Made by a program: the position numbers and the translations under genes
Assembly: GCA_031291645.1 (NCBI GenBank)
Contig: JARLIQ010000063.1
Coordinates: forward strand, 30,249-94,248
Origin: Caulobacteraceae bacterium
GTDB taxonomy: Bacteria > Pseudomonadota > Alphaproteobacteria > Caulobacterales > Caulobacteraceae
DNA length: 64,000 nt
Reading direction: 5' to 3'
Notes under the pieces: generated by a model
What the model saw: the letters and a program-made list of their open reading frames with translations, nothing else
Databases searched by the model: none
What the model was told of the DNA's origin: nothing
Part shown: positions 26,806 through 35,329 of the stretch, one piece after another
Layout of the letters: each line of letters begins with the position of its first letter
Position numbering within the stretch: position 1 is the first letter of the stretch

Positions 26806-28191
26806 ATGACCTCGGAAACGGCCAGGCCCGTCGGCTATCCGACGCGCCGCGATGCATACTACGTGGCGTTCATCGTCTTCACGGCGACGGCCTTCTCCTT
26901 CCTCGACCGGCAGGTCCTCGCCATTCTGGTCGACCCGATCCGCCACGATCTGCAGGTGTCCGACACCCGGATGAGCCTGCTGTACGGATTCGCCTTCGTG
27001 ATCCTCTATTCGACGCTGGGCCTGCCCATCGGCCGGCTGATCGACCGGAGCCAGCGCCGGCTGATCCTCGCCGCCGGGGTGGCGACCTGGAGCGTGATGA
27101 CCATCGCCTGCGGCCTGGCGCACGACTACTGGACGCTGTTCGCCGCACGCATCGGCGTCGGCGTCGGGGAGGCCTGCCTGACGCCGGCCGCCTGTTCGTT
27201 GCTGGCCGACTGTTTCGAGCCGCGCGTCCGCGGGCGGGCCATGAGCGTCTATCTCTTGGGCGTCTATGTCGGCCTCGGCCTTTCGATGGCCGTCGGCGGA
27301 GCCTTGTACGAGGCCCTGCGGCGGGGCGTTCACCTGCCCTTCATCGGCGCCCTGGCGCCCTGGCGCGCAGTGTTCGTGCTGATCGGCGCGCCCGGCCTGC
27401 TGATCGCCGCCCTGGCGCCGACCATGCGCGAGCCGCCGCGGCAGGACCTGGCGGCCGCGACCGGCGGCGGCGCGCCGGCCGATGACGCGAACCCTGGCCT
27501 TGTGCGCTATCTGCGGCTCAACGCCTCGACCATCGCCACGGCGCTGGCGGCCCACGGGTTGCTCGCCTTCGTCAGCTACGCCCTGATGGGCTGGGCGCCG
27601 AGCGTGCTGGTGCGCCAGTTCCACCAGCCGCGCGCCGCTGTCGGCCTGACCCTGGGCGTCCTGTCGCTGGTCGGCGGGGTCGTGGGCGCGCTCTGGGGCT
27701 CGATCGTCTCCGATCGCTGGACAGCGCAGGGGATGACCGCGGCCAAGTTCAGGGTCTGCGCGATCGGTGCGGGCTTCGCAGCGGTCGGCCTCACCATCCT
27801 GCCGTTCGCGACAGCGGCCTGGACAGCCTTCGCCGCCATCACCCTCTGTCTGACCGCCCTGCCCTTCGCGTCCGCGAGCGGCCAGACCATGGTGCAGGAG
27901 TTGTTCCCCAACCGCTTGCGCGGTCAGGGCTCGGCGATGATGGTGCTGCTGATGGGCCTGTTCGGCGCCGGCGGCGGCCCGCTCGCGGTCGGGCTGCTGA
28001 GCGACACCCTGCTGCGCCGGCAGGGACTATCCGTCGCCATCGTCTCAACGGGCCTGCCCGCGGCCATCGCGGTGCTCCTGCTCTATCTCCTCGGACGCGA
28101 CGCCTATGAAGCCGCGCGCCGGCGCGTGAAGCGGCAGGCCGAACCTACGGCGCCGTCCGGTCTGCTCACGCCGCGGTCGCACCCCGCCTGA
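26806..28191 (+). CDS. MFS permease, spinster-like
   Basis: From the ATG at 26806 (preceded by GAGAGAG) the protein is 461 aa with 12 predicted membrane helices. The first reads YVAFIVFTATAFSFLDRQVL, and the loop 2-3 motif is GLPIGRLIDRSQRRLI; RIGVGVGEACLTPAACSLLA is the spinster-group helix-5 signature. It would carry an organic acid or its product across the inner membrane, proton-coupled by family analogy. It shares the operator at 26686-26703 with the divergent metallo-hydrolase. Its 3' end overlaps the convergent TetR gene by 26 bases. An upstream GTG at 26767 is less likely. Confidence 0.9.
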   Translation: MTSETARPVGYPTRRDAYYVAFIVFTATAFSFLDRQVLAILVDPIRHDLQVSDTRMSLLYGFAFVILYSTLGLPIGRLIDRSQRRLILAAGVATWSVMTIACGLAHDYWTLFAARIGVGVGEACLTPAACSLLADCFEPRVRGRAMSVYLLGVYVGLGLSMAVGGALYEALRRGVHLPFIGALAPWRAVFVLIGAPGLLIAALAPTMREPPRQDLAAATGGGAPADDANPGLVRYLRLNASTIATALAAHGLLAFVSYALMGWAPSVLVRQFHQPRAAVGLTLGVLSLVGGVVGALWGSIVSDRWTAQGMTAAKFRVCAIGAGFAAVGLTILPFATAAWTAFAAITLCLTALPFASASGQTMVQELFPNRLRGQGSAMMVLLMGLFGAGGGPLAVGLLSDTLLRRQGLSVAIVSTGLPAAIAVLLLYLLGRDAYEAARRRVKRQAEPTAPSGLLTPRSHPA

Positions 28192-28939
28192 GGCCGGGCT
28201 TGCGGGCGGCCCGGTCCACGAGGCCCTGCATGCCGCTGACGGCGAATTCGACCAGGTATTCGACGATCTCCTCGGGGTCGTCGTCCGGGGAGCCGACGAC
28301 CTCGTCGTAGCGGTTGTCCATGATCTCCCACGAATAGAGCGCCCCCACGACGAAGGAGAAGCCCCAGACCGCCTCGGATTTGGTCAGGGTCGGGCAGACG
28401 CCGCGGACGCTGTCGATCCAGCGCCGCAGGGAATCGGCGGTGTTGCTGCGGCGCCTGAGCTCGACCTTGACGTCGGGCGGCGCGCTGACCCATCGCCGCA
28501 ACAGGTTAGGCAGCCGCCGGTCCGCTTCGGTTGTGCTGCGGGCGCGATCGACGATCGGCTTGACCAGGGCGAAGACGATGTCGCGAAGGTCGGCGGGGCC
28601 TCCCTTGGCGGCGATCCGCGCCGCCAGCAGCGCGCTGCGCTCGACCTCGATCTCGCGCCAGAGCTGGGATGCGACCGCAACGAAAAGATCGCTCTTGGTC
28701 CCGAAGTACATGTTGATGGCGCTGAGCGGGGTGCGCGCGCCGGCGGCGATGTCGCGCAGCGAAGCGCCCTCGTAGCCAACCTGGGAAAACACCGTGGTGG
28801 CGCTTTCCAGGAGGGCGGTGATCGTCTCGCCTTTCGAGCTCCGTCTGGCCATGGCTGGCTGCTCCAGCGCCGGCGGTCCAGCCGCCGCCAACAACTGAGC
28901 CCTTATTGGCCCCTCCACGGCCCGGGGAGAAGCCCTCAC
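28166..28939 (-). CDS. TetR-family regulator of catabolic block 1
   Basis: The DNA-binding head reads ALLESATTVFSQVGYEGASL, then RDIAAGARTPLSAINMYFGT and KSDLFVAVASQLW; the rest is an all-helical ligand domain of about 150 residues. A GTG at 28939 overlaps the stop of the upstream carboxymuconolactone decarboxylase-like gene by four bases (GTGA), which favours coupled translation and gives 257 aa. The ATG at 28852 would give 228 aa and a more usual TetR N-terminus; both are possible. It is the only TetR gene in the block that carries the repeated TGGAC-N4-GTCCA palindrome, including a copy ahead of its own operon. Confidence 0.85.
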   Translation of the reverse strand: MRASPRAVEGPIRAQLLAAAGPPALEQPAMARRSSKGETITALLESATTVFSQVGYEGASLRDIAAGARTPLSAINMYFGTKSDLFVAVASQLWREIEVERSALLAARIAAKGGPADLRDIVFALVKPIVDRARSTTEADRRLPNLLRRWVSAPPDVKVELRRRSNTADSLRRWIDSVRGVCPTLTKSEAVWGFSFVVGALYSWEIMDNRYDEVVGSPDDDPEEIVEYLVEFAVSGMQGLVDRAARKPGLRRGATAA

Positions 28940-29496
28940 CCGACCCTCTCCCCGACTGACGCGTTTTCGGGCTCGACCCCCAACCCTACGAGCACGCGGG
29001 AGACCATGTTGTAGGATGCGATCACCATCAACAGCTCGAGGAATTCGTCCGGGTCAGGAAAGGCCTGCCTGACCGCGGCCAGGGTCGCCTCGCCGATCCG
29101 CACGTCGCGCGTGCTGTCGCGCGCCATGGCCAGCACCGCCCGCTCGGCCGGCCCGAACAGCGCCGTGTCCTTCGACGCCGCCTCGATGTCGACAAGCGCC
29201 TCGACCTGGCCCGGCGCGCCGCCGGCGGCCACGAACGGCCCGATGTGATGGTTGAACTCGTAGTCAGCGCCGTTCAGCCTGGCCACCGCGCAGATGGCGA
29301 GTTCCCGGTGCAGCGGCGACAACCGGTAGCCCTTTCGCACGCGTGAGAACAGGTGCGCCCAGCCCTCGGCCAGCGGCGGGCTGTGCAGCAGCATGCGGTC
29401 GAGGTTCAGCAGGCGTCCGCCCCGACGCTCCCGCGTCGCCGCCGCGACCCGTTCCGCCTCGCCGTCGAACTCGGTCCGATAGGGAATATTCGGCAT
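28936..29496 (-). CDS. Carboxymuconolactone decarboxylase-family protein
   Basis: From the ATG at 29496 (preceded by AGGTGAGGAG) the product is 186 aa. The family core is SPLHRELAICAVARLNGADY followed by EFNHHIGPFVAAGGAPGQVE, the all-helical AhpD/CMD fold. Only one Cys is present in the core rather than the CxxC of AhpD peroxidases, so it is closer to the decarboxylase or lactonase-like members. It is the first gene of a two-gene operon with the TetR regulator and has a palindromic site 71 bases upstream. Confidence 0.85.
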   Translation of the reverse strand: MPNIPYRTEFDGEAERVAAATRERRGGRLLNLDRMLLHSPPLAEGWAHLFSRVRKGYRLSPLHRELAICAVARLNGADYEFNHHIGPFVAAGGAPGQVEALVDIEAASKDTALFGPAERAVLAMARDSTRDVRIGEATLAAVRQAFPDPDEFLELLMVIASYNMVSRVLVGLGVEPENASVGERVG

Positions 29497-29566
29497 GATG
29501 CTCCTCACCTGCATTTTTGCCCGCATGCTGTGAGGGTGCGCCGGCGAGGATACAAGTAAGGTCTTG

Positions 29567-29578
29567 GGACGCTCGTCC
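29567..29578. promoter_or_regulatory. Block-1 operator copy C (GGAC-N4-GTCC)
   Basis: GGACGCTCGTCC keeps the inverted arms and the CTC/TC centre of copies A and B but has changed outer bases (G and T instead of T and A). It is 71 bases upstream of the carboxymuconolactone decarboxylase-like start, where it would serve autoregulation of the TetR operon. Confidence 0.55.
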
Positions 29579-29654
29579 TGGTCGCGCGCGGCCGAGCGGG
29601 CCGGCCGGATGGATCAGGCCGCCGCCGGATCGATCGGGATGCGCCGGGCGGGGC

Positions 29655-30371
29655 TCAGGCCGCCAGCCAGTCGCGCATGGCCCCGGTCACGGCCTGCGGC
29701 CGCTCCATCGCCACCATGTGGCCGGCGCCGTCCACCACCACGAGGCGGCTTTGCGGGATGCGCGCGGCCATCTGGCGATGGACCTCCACCGGGCGAAGCG
29801 CGTCCTCGGCGCCGGCGAGCACCAGGGTGGGCCGCAGCACCTTGGGCAGCATGTCGGCATAGTCAGGCCGCGTCAGCCCGGCGTAGGTCTGGGCCGCAAG
29901 ACGCTCGGCGGGCTGTCGCGCCATCATCGCGACCACCTCGGCGACCAGGGCCTCGTCCGCAAGGCTGTCGTGGGCCAGGATCTGGCGGACCCACATCCTG
30001 GCGAATCCGTCCATGCCCTCGCTGGCGACCTTCGCCATCATCGCCTCACGGCGGCCTTCTTCGGCGGCGCGCGCGGCGGCGTCCAGATGGCCCCGGTAGT
30101 CCGTGGCGAGCAGGGCCAGCCTGTCGACCCGTCCGGGCGCGCGGCGATAGACCTCCTGGGCGACGCGCCCGCCCATCGAGTGTCCGGCCAGGGCGAACCG
30201 CTCCGGCGCGGCGGCCAGCACGGCCTCGGCCATGCCGCCCAGGTCGTCGAGCAGGCCGTAGGACATCACCCGCGGGCGGCAGACGTCCGCCAGGCCCTCG
30301 ACCTGCGCGCGCCAGGAGGCCTCGTCACAGAGCATGCCGGGCAGCAGCAGCAGGTGGGGTCTTTCGTCCAC
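29655..30371 (-). CDS. Alpha/beta-hydrolase
   Basis: I prefer the GTG at 30371, which follows CGGAAG at good spacing and gives 238 aa; a GTG at 30422 would add 17 residues. The fold markers are HLLLLPGMLCDEASW (oxyanion region), the nucleophile elbow FALAGHSMGGRVAQ, an acidic residue in PTLVLAGAEDALRP and the catalytic His in VVVDGAGHMVAMERP. It could open a lactone, hydrolyse an ester or cleave a ring-fission product. It is divergent from the IclR gene and shares its promoter region. Confidence 0.85.
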   Translation of the reverse strand: MDERPHLLLLPGMLCDEASWRAQVEGLADVCRPRVMSYGLLDDLGGMAEAVLAAAPERFALAGHSMGGRVAQEVYRRAPGRVDRLALLATDYRGHLDAAARAAEEGRREAMMAKVASEGMDGFARMWVRQILAHDSLADEALVAEVVAMMARQPAERLAAQTYAGLTRPDYADMLPKVLRPTLVLAGAEDALRPVEVHRQMAARIPQSRLVVVDGAGHMVAMERPQAVTGAMRDWLAA

Positions 30372-30451
30372 GGGATCGTCTTCCGAACTGAACCTAGGGG
30401 ATGGGCCGAAGCCGCCCCGCACCTAGCATTATTTCGATATGTGGAAAAGTA

Positions 30452-30464
30452 TTCGACTATCGAA
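30452..30464. promoter_or_regulatory. Block-2 operator, site 1 (TTCGACTATCGAA)
   Basis: The 13 bases fit TTCGAT-N-ATCGAA with one mismatch. An additional ATTTCGATA at 30431-30439 forms a wider inverted repeat with TATCGAAAT at 30459-30467. The position is between the divergent alpha/beta-hydrolase and IclR genes. Confidence 0.6.
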
Positions 30465-30516
30465 ATTTTTCATCCGGCCCGATCGGGTCGTAGACAAGCG
30501 GCCGGCGGCGCGCCAA

Positions 30517-31374
30517 ATGGACAGGATTTCGGAAAGCGAAAGTCTGGAGCGTGATTTCGATATGGATAGCGACGAAGAAAAGCACGCGGACTCCGAATAT
30601 CTGTCGACGCTGGAACGCGGCCTGTCGGTGCTGCGGGCCTTCGGGCGCGAAAATCCGCAGATGACGCTGAGCGAGGTGGCGGAGGTGACGAGCCTGTCGC
30701 CAGCGGCGGCGCGGCGCTGTCTCAACACCCTGGTCAAGCTCGGCTACGTGGCCAAGTACCACCGACACTTCCTGCTGCGGCCGGAGGTGATGAGTTTCGC
30801 CTCGGCCTATCTCGACTCGATGAGCCTCGGCGAACTGGTGCGGCCGCACCTGCAGGCGGTGCGCGACGAGACGGGGGACAGCTCGTCCCTGGCGGTGCTC
30901 AGCGGGCAGGACATCCTTTACCTGGTGCACGTCTCCACCAACCGGATGGTGCGGCTGGCGGCGGGCATCGGGACGCGCTTTCCCGCCTACGCCACTTCGC
31001 TCGGCCGCGCGATCCTGGCGTTCGAGGACCCCGAGGTCAGGATGCGCTACCTCGACACCTGCAACCTGACCACCTTCACCGAGCACACCGTCTCTTCGCG
31101 CGGCGAGTTGCAGGAGGTGCTGTCCCAGGTGCGGCGCGACGGCTATTCGGCGGTCAAGGACGAACTCGACTATGGGCTGATCTCCATCGCGACGCCGATC
31201 CTGGATGACAGCGGCCGGGCGATGGCCGCGATCAACTGCTCGACCTCGACCTCGCGCGTCGGGCTGGACGAACTGGTGCGCACCCGCCTGCCGATCCTGC
31301 ACAATGCGGCGCGCCATATCGAGGCGGCCCTGCGCCGCCAGCCCTTCCTGCTGAGGTCCGTGCATTCGAACTGA
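30517..31374 (+). CDS. IclR-family regulator of catabolic block 2
   Basis: From the ATG at 30517 the product is 285 aa. The winged-helix head is STLERGLSVLRAFGRENPQM, then TLSEVAEVTSLSPAAARRCL and NTLVKLGYVAKYHRHFLLRP. The ligand domain has LARAIL-type core residues (YATSLGRAILAF) and ends CSTSTSRVGLDELVRTRLP, the pattern of the PcaR/PcaU/PobR branch that senses aromatic acids or beta-ketoadipate. Later ATG 30562 is an alternative start. Repeated TTCGATAATCGAA-type palindromes at this and neighbouring promoters are the likely targets. A hairpin pair lies just after the stop. Confidence 0.9.
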   Translation: MDRISESESLERDFDMDSDEEKHADSEYLSTLERGLSVLRAFGRENPQMTLSEVAEVTSLSPAAARRCLNTLVKLGYVAKYHRHFLLRPEVMSFASAYLDSMSLGELVRPHLQAVRDETGDSSSLAVLSGQDILYLVHVSTNRMVRLAAGIGTRFPAYATSLGRAILAFEDPEVRMRYLDTCNLTTFTEHTVSSRGELQEVLSQVRRDGYSAVKDELDYGLISIATPILDDSGRAMAAINCSTSTSRVGLDELVRTRLPILHNAARHIEAALRRQPFLLRSVHSN

Positions 31375-31377
31375 GGC

Positions 31378-31423
31378 GGCGGGGCGTGTGGGGCCGCCCC
31401 GCCGACCTGCCGGCGAAGCCGGC
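31378..31423. terminator. Two GC-rich hairpins between convergent iclR and TonB-receptor genes
   Basis: GGCGGGGC (31378-31385) pairs with GCCCCGCC (31396-31403), and GCCGGC (31409-31414) pairs with GCCGGC (31418-31423) around a GAA loop. They lie between two convergent stops. Neither is followed by a clear T run, so termination efficiency is uncertain. Confidence 0.45.
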
Positions 31424-31445
31424 ATCCGCGCCTCGGCTTCCCGCT

Positions 31446-33728
31446 CTAGAAGCGGCGGGTCAGATCGACGCCGAACGTCCGCGGCTCGCCCTTGAACAGG
31501 AAGCCGCCGGTCGAGTATTCGGTGTTGTACTTGGTATCGAACAGGTTCTTCGACCAGAACACCAGGCGCCAGGCGTCCATCTGCAGACTGGCCCGCAGGT
31601 CGAACAGGTTCACCGGGTTACGCGCGATCGGCTTGGATTCGCCGGCGGCCGGAACGGGGATCACGAAGGTCGTAGGGCCGATCAGGTTGTCGTCGATCCG
31701 GATCATCGCGTCCCAGTCACGCCAGACCGTGTGCGAATACTGCAGCCCGACATTCAGGGTGTAGTCGGACACCAGTGGCACCTTGGAGCCCACCACGAGC
31801 CCGCTCGAGGCGCCGGGGAACTTGGTCACGCGACTGTCGGTGTAGCCGAAGCCGATGTTGCCCGTCAGGTCGTTGGTGAACATCGCCGTGGCGTCAAGGT
31901 CGACGCCGGTCAGCCGCGCTTCCTTGATGTTCCCGAGGTTCTGGGTCGAGTTGGAGGCCAGGAAGACGAAGTAATAGTCGTTATGGTCCAGGGTCCCGTA
32001 GACGCTGCCGTTGACGATCAGCCGGTTGGCGAGCCAGCGGCTCTTGAAGCCGGCTTCGACGGTGTCGGCCGTGTTGGCGTTGAACGTGTCGCCGACGTTG
32101 TCGAAGCCCGCAGTCTTGGCGGCCTGGGCCACGCCCGTCTGGTTGAAGCCGCCGCTTCGAAAGCCCCGGCTGTAGCTGGCGTAGACGTTGACATTGTCCA
32201 GCGCCTGATAGCGCAGCACCGCCTGGGGCTGGAACGCCGACCAGGTATTGGCCCGCGAAGAGCCAGTCGTGGTCGGAATGCCCGCATTGTCGAGGAAGAC
32301 CTGCGGCGTGTCGGTGGTGTCGCGCCGATGGTCGCTGTCGTAGCGGAAATTCAGCGACAGTTCGAGGTCCTTGGTCAGGTTGGTCGAGGTGTCGAAATAG
32401 CCGGCCCAGGCGAACTGCTTCTGCGAGTCCGCCAGGTATGAGATCTGGCCGTGCGGCTCGTAGATCGGCGGGTTGGGCGTGCGGTAGATCGCCTGCACCC
32501 CTTCGTCGGCGATGTCGTACATGTTGCCGGTCGAGATGAACCGGTCCGTGGCGAAGATCTGCGCGCCGGCGATCCACCGGAAGCGCTTGTCCGCCGGCGA
32601 GGTGAAGCGGAGCTCCTGGCTGAAGGTCTTGGCGGTCAGGAACTGGCTTTGGCTGTAGTCGAATCCGGTCTGGGCCTTGCCGAAGGGATCGAAGGGATAG
32701 CCGTCGCCGGTCAGGATCTCCCACACGGTGCTGTAGCCGGTGATCGAGGTGAAGGTGCCGAAGCCAGTGTTGTAGTTGAGCTTTAGCGCGCCGTCGTAGA
32801 TCTTCCGGTCGTCCATCCCCGAGTTGTTCAGGTCGATCGGCTGGCCAGTGTAGTTCGGGTCGTTGAAGTGCGGCGATCCGAAGGGCGCCACGGTGTAATA
32901 GAGGCCGCGCGTGTTCAGCAGGTCGGTCGACAGGCGCAGGTCCGCCGAGAAGTTGCTGGTCGGCTGGTAGAGGAGCGAGACCCGGGCGCTGAAGTCCTTG
33001 ATCGGGTCGGCGAACTTGGAAGCCGAGGCGTCGGTGGTGTCGACGTTGCGCAGGTGGCCGACGGTGTCGAAGTAGTTGACCGCGGCGCGGACCTTCAAGG
33101 TGTCGGTGATGGGGCCGCTGACCGTGCCCTGCAGGCGATAGCCGGGGCCGCTCTCGTAGCCCACGGTCGCCTGGCCCTTCCACTGGTCCGTGGGCTGCTG
33201 GGTGGTGATCAATATGGCGCCGCCGATGGCGTTGCGGCCGTAGAGCGCGCCTTGCGGGCCCTTCAGCACTTCGATCTGCTGAACGTCGACCAGCGCCTGG
33301 TTGAACTCGGCCGGCTGGGTCATCGGCACCCCGTCGACCACGACCGCGACCGACGGCTCGCTGTTGCGGGCCTGGGCGATGCCGCGGATGACGATGAAGC
33401 TGGTGCCGGCGTTCTGGGTGGCGACGAAGGTCACGTTGGGCACGGCGTCCAGGAAGTCGGCCGGGCTGTTGATGCCCTTGGCCTCGATCGCCTTGGAGGT
33501 GAAGGCGGTGACCTGGGCCGGGACCTTCTCGATGTCTTCTCGCCGCTGGCGGGCGGTGACGACGACTTCGCCGACCGAATAGGACGCGGGCGGAGCGCTG
33601 GCGACCGGCGCAGCGGCGGCGGTCTGCGCCGAGGCCTGACCGGCCGCGATCGCACTGCCTGCGATGGCAGTCGTTCCGAACAAAACTTTTACGAGAATAC
33701 CGGTGCGTCGAGCGCTGGGCCGATTCAT
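31446..33728 (-). CDS. TonB-dependent outer-membrane receptor (block 2)
   Basis: The 760-aa protein has a signal peptide (VLFGTTAIAGSAIAAGQASA), a TonB-box-like SVGEVVVTARQRREDIEKVP and a plug domain (GPQGALYGRNAIGGAILITT). The large barrel ends FGVDLTRRF with terminal Phe. It is in the same broad group as the receptors at 22265 and 59099 but not a close duplicate. A strong ribosome binding site (AGGGGGGAAG) precedes the ATG. Two TTCG...CGAA palindromes lie 186-215 bases upstream. It probably imports the substrate of the neighbouring enzymes. Confidence 0.95.
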   Translation of the reverse strand: MNRPSARRTGILVKVLFGTTAIAGSAIAAGQASAQTAAAAPVASAPPASYSVGEVVVTARQRREDIEKVPAQVTAFTSKAIEAKGINSPADFLDAVPNVTFVATQNAGTSFIVIRGIAQARNSEPSVAVVVDGVPMTQPAEFNQALVDVQQIEVLKGPQGALYGRNAIGGAILITTQQPTDQWKGQATVGYESGPGYRLQGTVSGPITDTLKVRAAVNYFDTVGHLRNVDTTDASASKFADPIKDFSARVSLLYQPTSNFSADLRLSTDLLNTRGLYYTVAPFGSPHFNDPNYTGQPIDLNNSGMDDRKIYDGALKLNYNTGFGTFTSITGYSTVWEILTGDGYPFDPFGKAQTGFDYSQSQFLTAKTFSQELRFTSPADKRFRWIAGAQIFATDRFISTGNMYDIADEGVQAIYRTPNPPIYEPHGQISYLADSQKQFAWAGYFDTSTNLTKDLELSLNFRYDSDHRRDTTDTPQVFLDNAGIPTTTGSSRANTWSAFQPQAVLRYQALDNVNVYASYSRGFRSGGFNQTGVAQAAKTAGFDNVGDTFNANTADTVEAGFKSRWLANRLIVNGSVYGTLDHNDYYFVFLASNSTQNLGNIKEARLTGVDLDATAMFTNDLTGNIGFGYTDSRVTKFPGASSGLVVGSKVPLVSDYTLNVGLQYSHTVWRDWDAMIRIDDNLIGPTTFVIPVPAAGESKPIARNPVNLFDLRASLQMDAWRLVFWSKNLFDTKYNTEYSTGGFLFKGEPRTFGVDLTRRF

Positions 33729-33913
33729 GACTTCCCCCCTGTTGCCGGCGATTCTTGTTTCGCGCCGGATTTGTCGTTCCAGACCGACTGCGGCTCGGCG
33801 CGCCTGACCGACACGCCGGATTTCACCTGCCGGGAGGGCGCGCGGCGCGCCGGACCGGCCGGGATGAACGCAGACCGCCTAGCGGATTCCTACGATGACT
33901 TGACCATATAAAT

Positions 33914-33945
33914 TTCGTATTCCGAAGTCAATTTCGATAATCGAA
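33914..33945. promoter_or_regulatory. Block-2 operator, sites 2 and 3 upstream of the TonB receptor
   Basis: TTCGTATTCCGAA (33914-33926) and TTCGATAATCGAA (33933-33945) are spaced 19 bases, about two helical turns. The second is a perfect palindrome around a central A and is identical to the site at 36179. They lie between the CoA-transferase stop and the receptor start. Confidence 0.7.
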
Positions 33946-33947
33946 TT

Positions 33948-35126
33948 TTACGAGGGCTGCGGTTCGCCCTCGGGGGTGCGCACTTGCGCCCAGATGCGGC
34001 CCGCCTTGGCGCGAATCTCCTGGTCGTGCTCGCCCAGCGTGGGTGGCGCGGTGACCTCGGACAGCGGCTCGCCGTCGAAGCTCACGGGGAAGCGCACGGT
34101 CCGGAAGCGGCCCATCACCGGATGCTCCGTCTCGACCTGGATGCCCAGGTGCCGGGCCTGCGGGTCGTTCAGCGCCTCGGTCGAATCGTAGACCGGAGCG
34201 AAGGGCACGCCCTCGCTCTCGAGCCGCTCGCACCAGGCCGCCCGGGTCTTGCCCTTGAAGACCGGCCGCATCAGGACGATCAGGTCTTCCTGGTGGCGGA
34301 TGCGCGCGGCGCGGTCGGCGAAACGCGGATCCTCGAACAGTTTCGGCCGCTCGATCGCGTTGGCCAGCCCCTGCCAGAACTTCTCCGGCGAGGACATGTG
34401 CAGGGCGATCCACTTGCCGTCCGCGCATTCGAACACATACGACTGGGAGACGCTGGGGCGGCTGTAGGGGCCCATGACCTCGCCCTCGGCGAAGTAGTGG
34501 GTGAAGTCGTCGAGGTTGAAGTAGCACATCGCCTCCAGCATGGAGATGTCGATGCGCCGGCCGTGTCCCGTCCTCTGCCGCTCATAGAGCGCCCCGAGGA
34601 TGCCGAAGGCGGCGTAGAAGCCGGTGACGGCGTCGGCGATGGCCGGGCCCACGACCCGTGGGTTTTCCGGGTTGATCAGCAGGCGCAACCATCCGCTGGC
34701 TGCCTGGGCCACCGTGTCGTAGGCCGGCCGACCCGCGGCCGGGCCGTCGTGGCCGAAGCCCGAGATACCGCAATAGATCAGAGCGGGGTTGAGCTTCTGC
34801 AGCCGTTCGGCGCCGACGTTCAACTCCTCGGCCACGCCGGGGCGGAAGTTCTGGATGAAGACGTCGGCGTCGGCCGCCAAGGCGTCGAGCAACTTGAGGT
34901 CGTCCGCGTCGCGCGTGTCGAGCGTCAGGCTGCGCTTGTTGCGGTTGTAGGTCTGGAAATGGGGGCTGTAGAGGCCGCCCTGGAAGGCGCGAAAGGGATC
35001 GCCGGTCTTGGGGCGTTCGATCTTCACGACGTCCGCACCCATGTCGGCCAGGAACATGGCCGCCGCCGGTCCGGTGATGAAGGTGCCCATCTCCAGAACC
35101 CGCAAGCCCTCCAGAACCTTGGCCAT
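33948..35126 (-). CDS. CaiB/BaiF family III CoA-transferase
   Basis: The 392-aa protein has the class III CoA-transferase layout: LEGLRVLEMGTFITGPAAAM, then LADMGADVVKIERPKTGDPF, SLTLDTRDADDLKLLDALAA, VFIQNFRPGVAEELNV, YCGISGFGHDGP and RRIDISMLEAMCYF; the Asp in RRIDIS corresponds to the catalytic Asp of the family. It moves CoA between carboxylic acids by an anhydride mechanism. It is divergent from the citryl-CoA lyase-like gene and upstream of the TonB-receptor gene on the same strand. Confidence 0.93.
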   Translation of the reverse strand: MAKVLEGLRVLEMGTFITGPAAAMFLADMGADVVKIERPKTGDPFRAFQGGLYSPHFQTYNRNKRSLTLDTRDADDLKLLDALAADADVFIQNFRPGVAEELNVGAERLQKLNPALIYCGISGFGHDGPAAGRPAYDTVAQAASGWLRLLINPENPRVVGPAIADAVTGFYAAFGILGALYERQRTGHGRRIDISMLEAMCYFNLDDFTHYFAEGEVMGPYSRPSVSQSYVFECADGKWIALHMSSPEKFWQGLANAIERPKLFEDPRFADRAARIRHQEDLIVLMRPVFKGKTRAAWCERLESEGVPFAPVYDSTEALNDPQARHLGIQVETEHPVMGRFRTVRFPVSFDGEPLSEVTAPPTLGEHDQEIRAKAGRIWAQVRTPEGEPQPS

Positions 35127-35228
35127 GTCGTCTCCATCTGCACGTCGGATTGGCCCCGTCGGGCGCGCGCACGGCCCGATCCGGCCCCCTGCGTGAGGGG
35201 CACCTCTAAATCAAAACCCTCCGCATGT

Positions 35229-35251
35229 CGAAAATAATTTCGTTATTTGGC
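35229..35251. promoter_or_regulatory. Possible block-2 operator, degenerate site 4
   Basis: CGAAA (35229-35233) and TTTCG (35238-35242) form an everted pair. TTCGTTATTTGGC at 35239-35251 keeps only the left half of the 13-bp motif. The location in the divergent gap between the CoA-transferase and citryl-CoA lyase-like genes fits, but the match is weak. Confidence 0.35.
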
Positions 35252-35329
35252 ATTTTTGGGCGCCGCGCTATAGGATGTCGCCAAGCCGGGCGCGCGGGTT
35301 GCGTCCCGGCGTTCATGGGAGAACGACCG

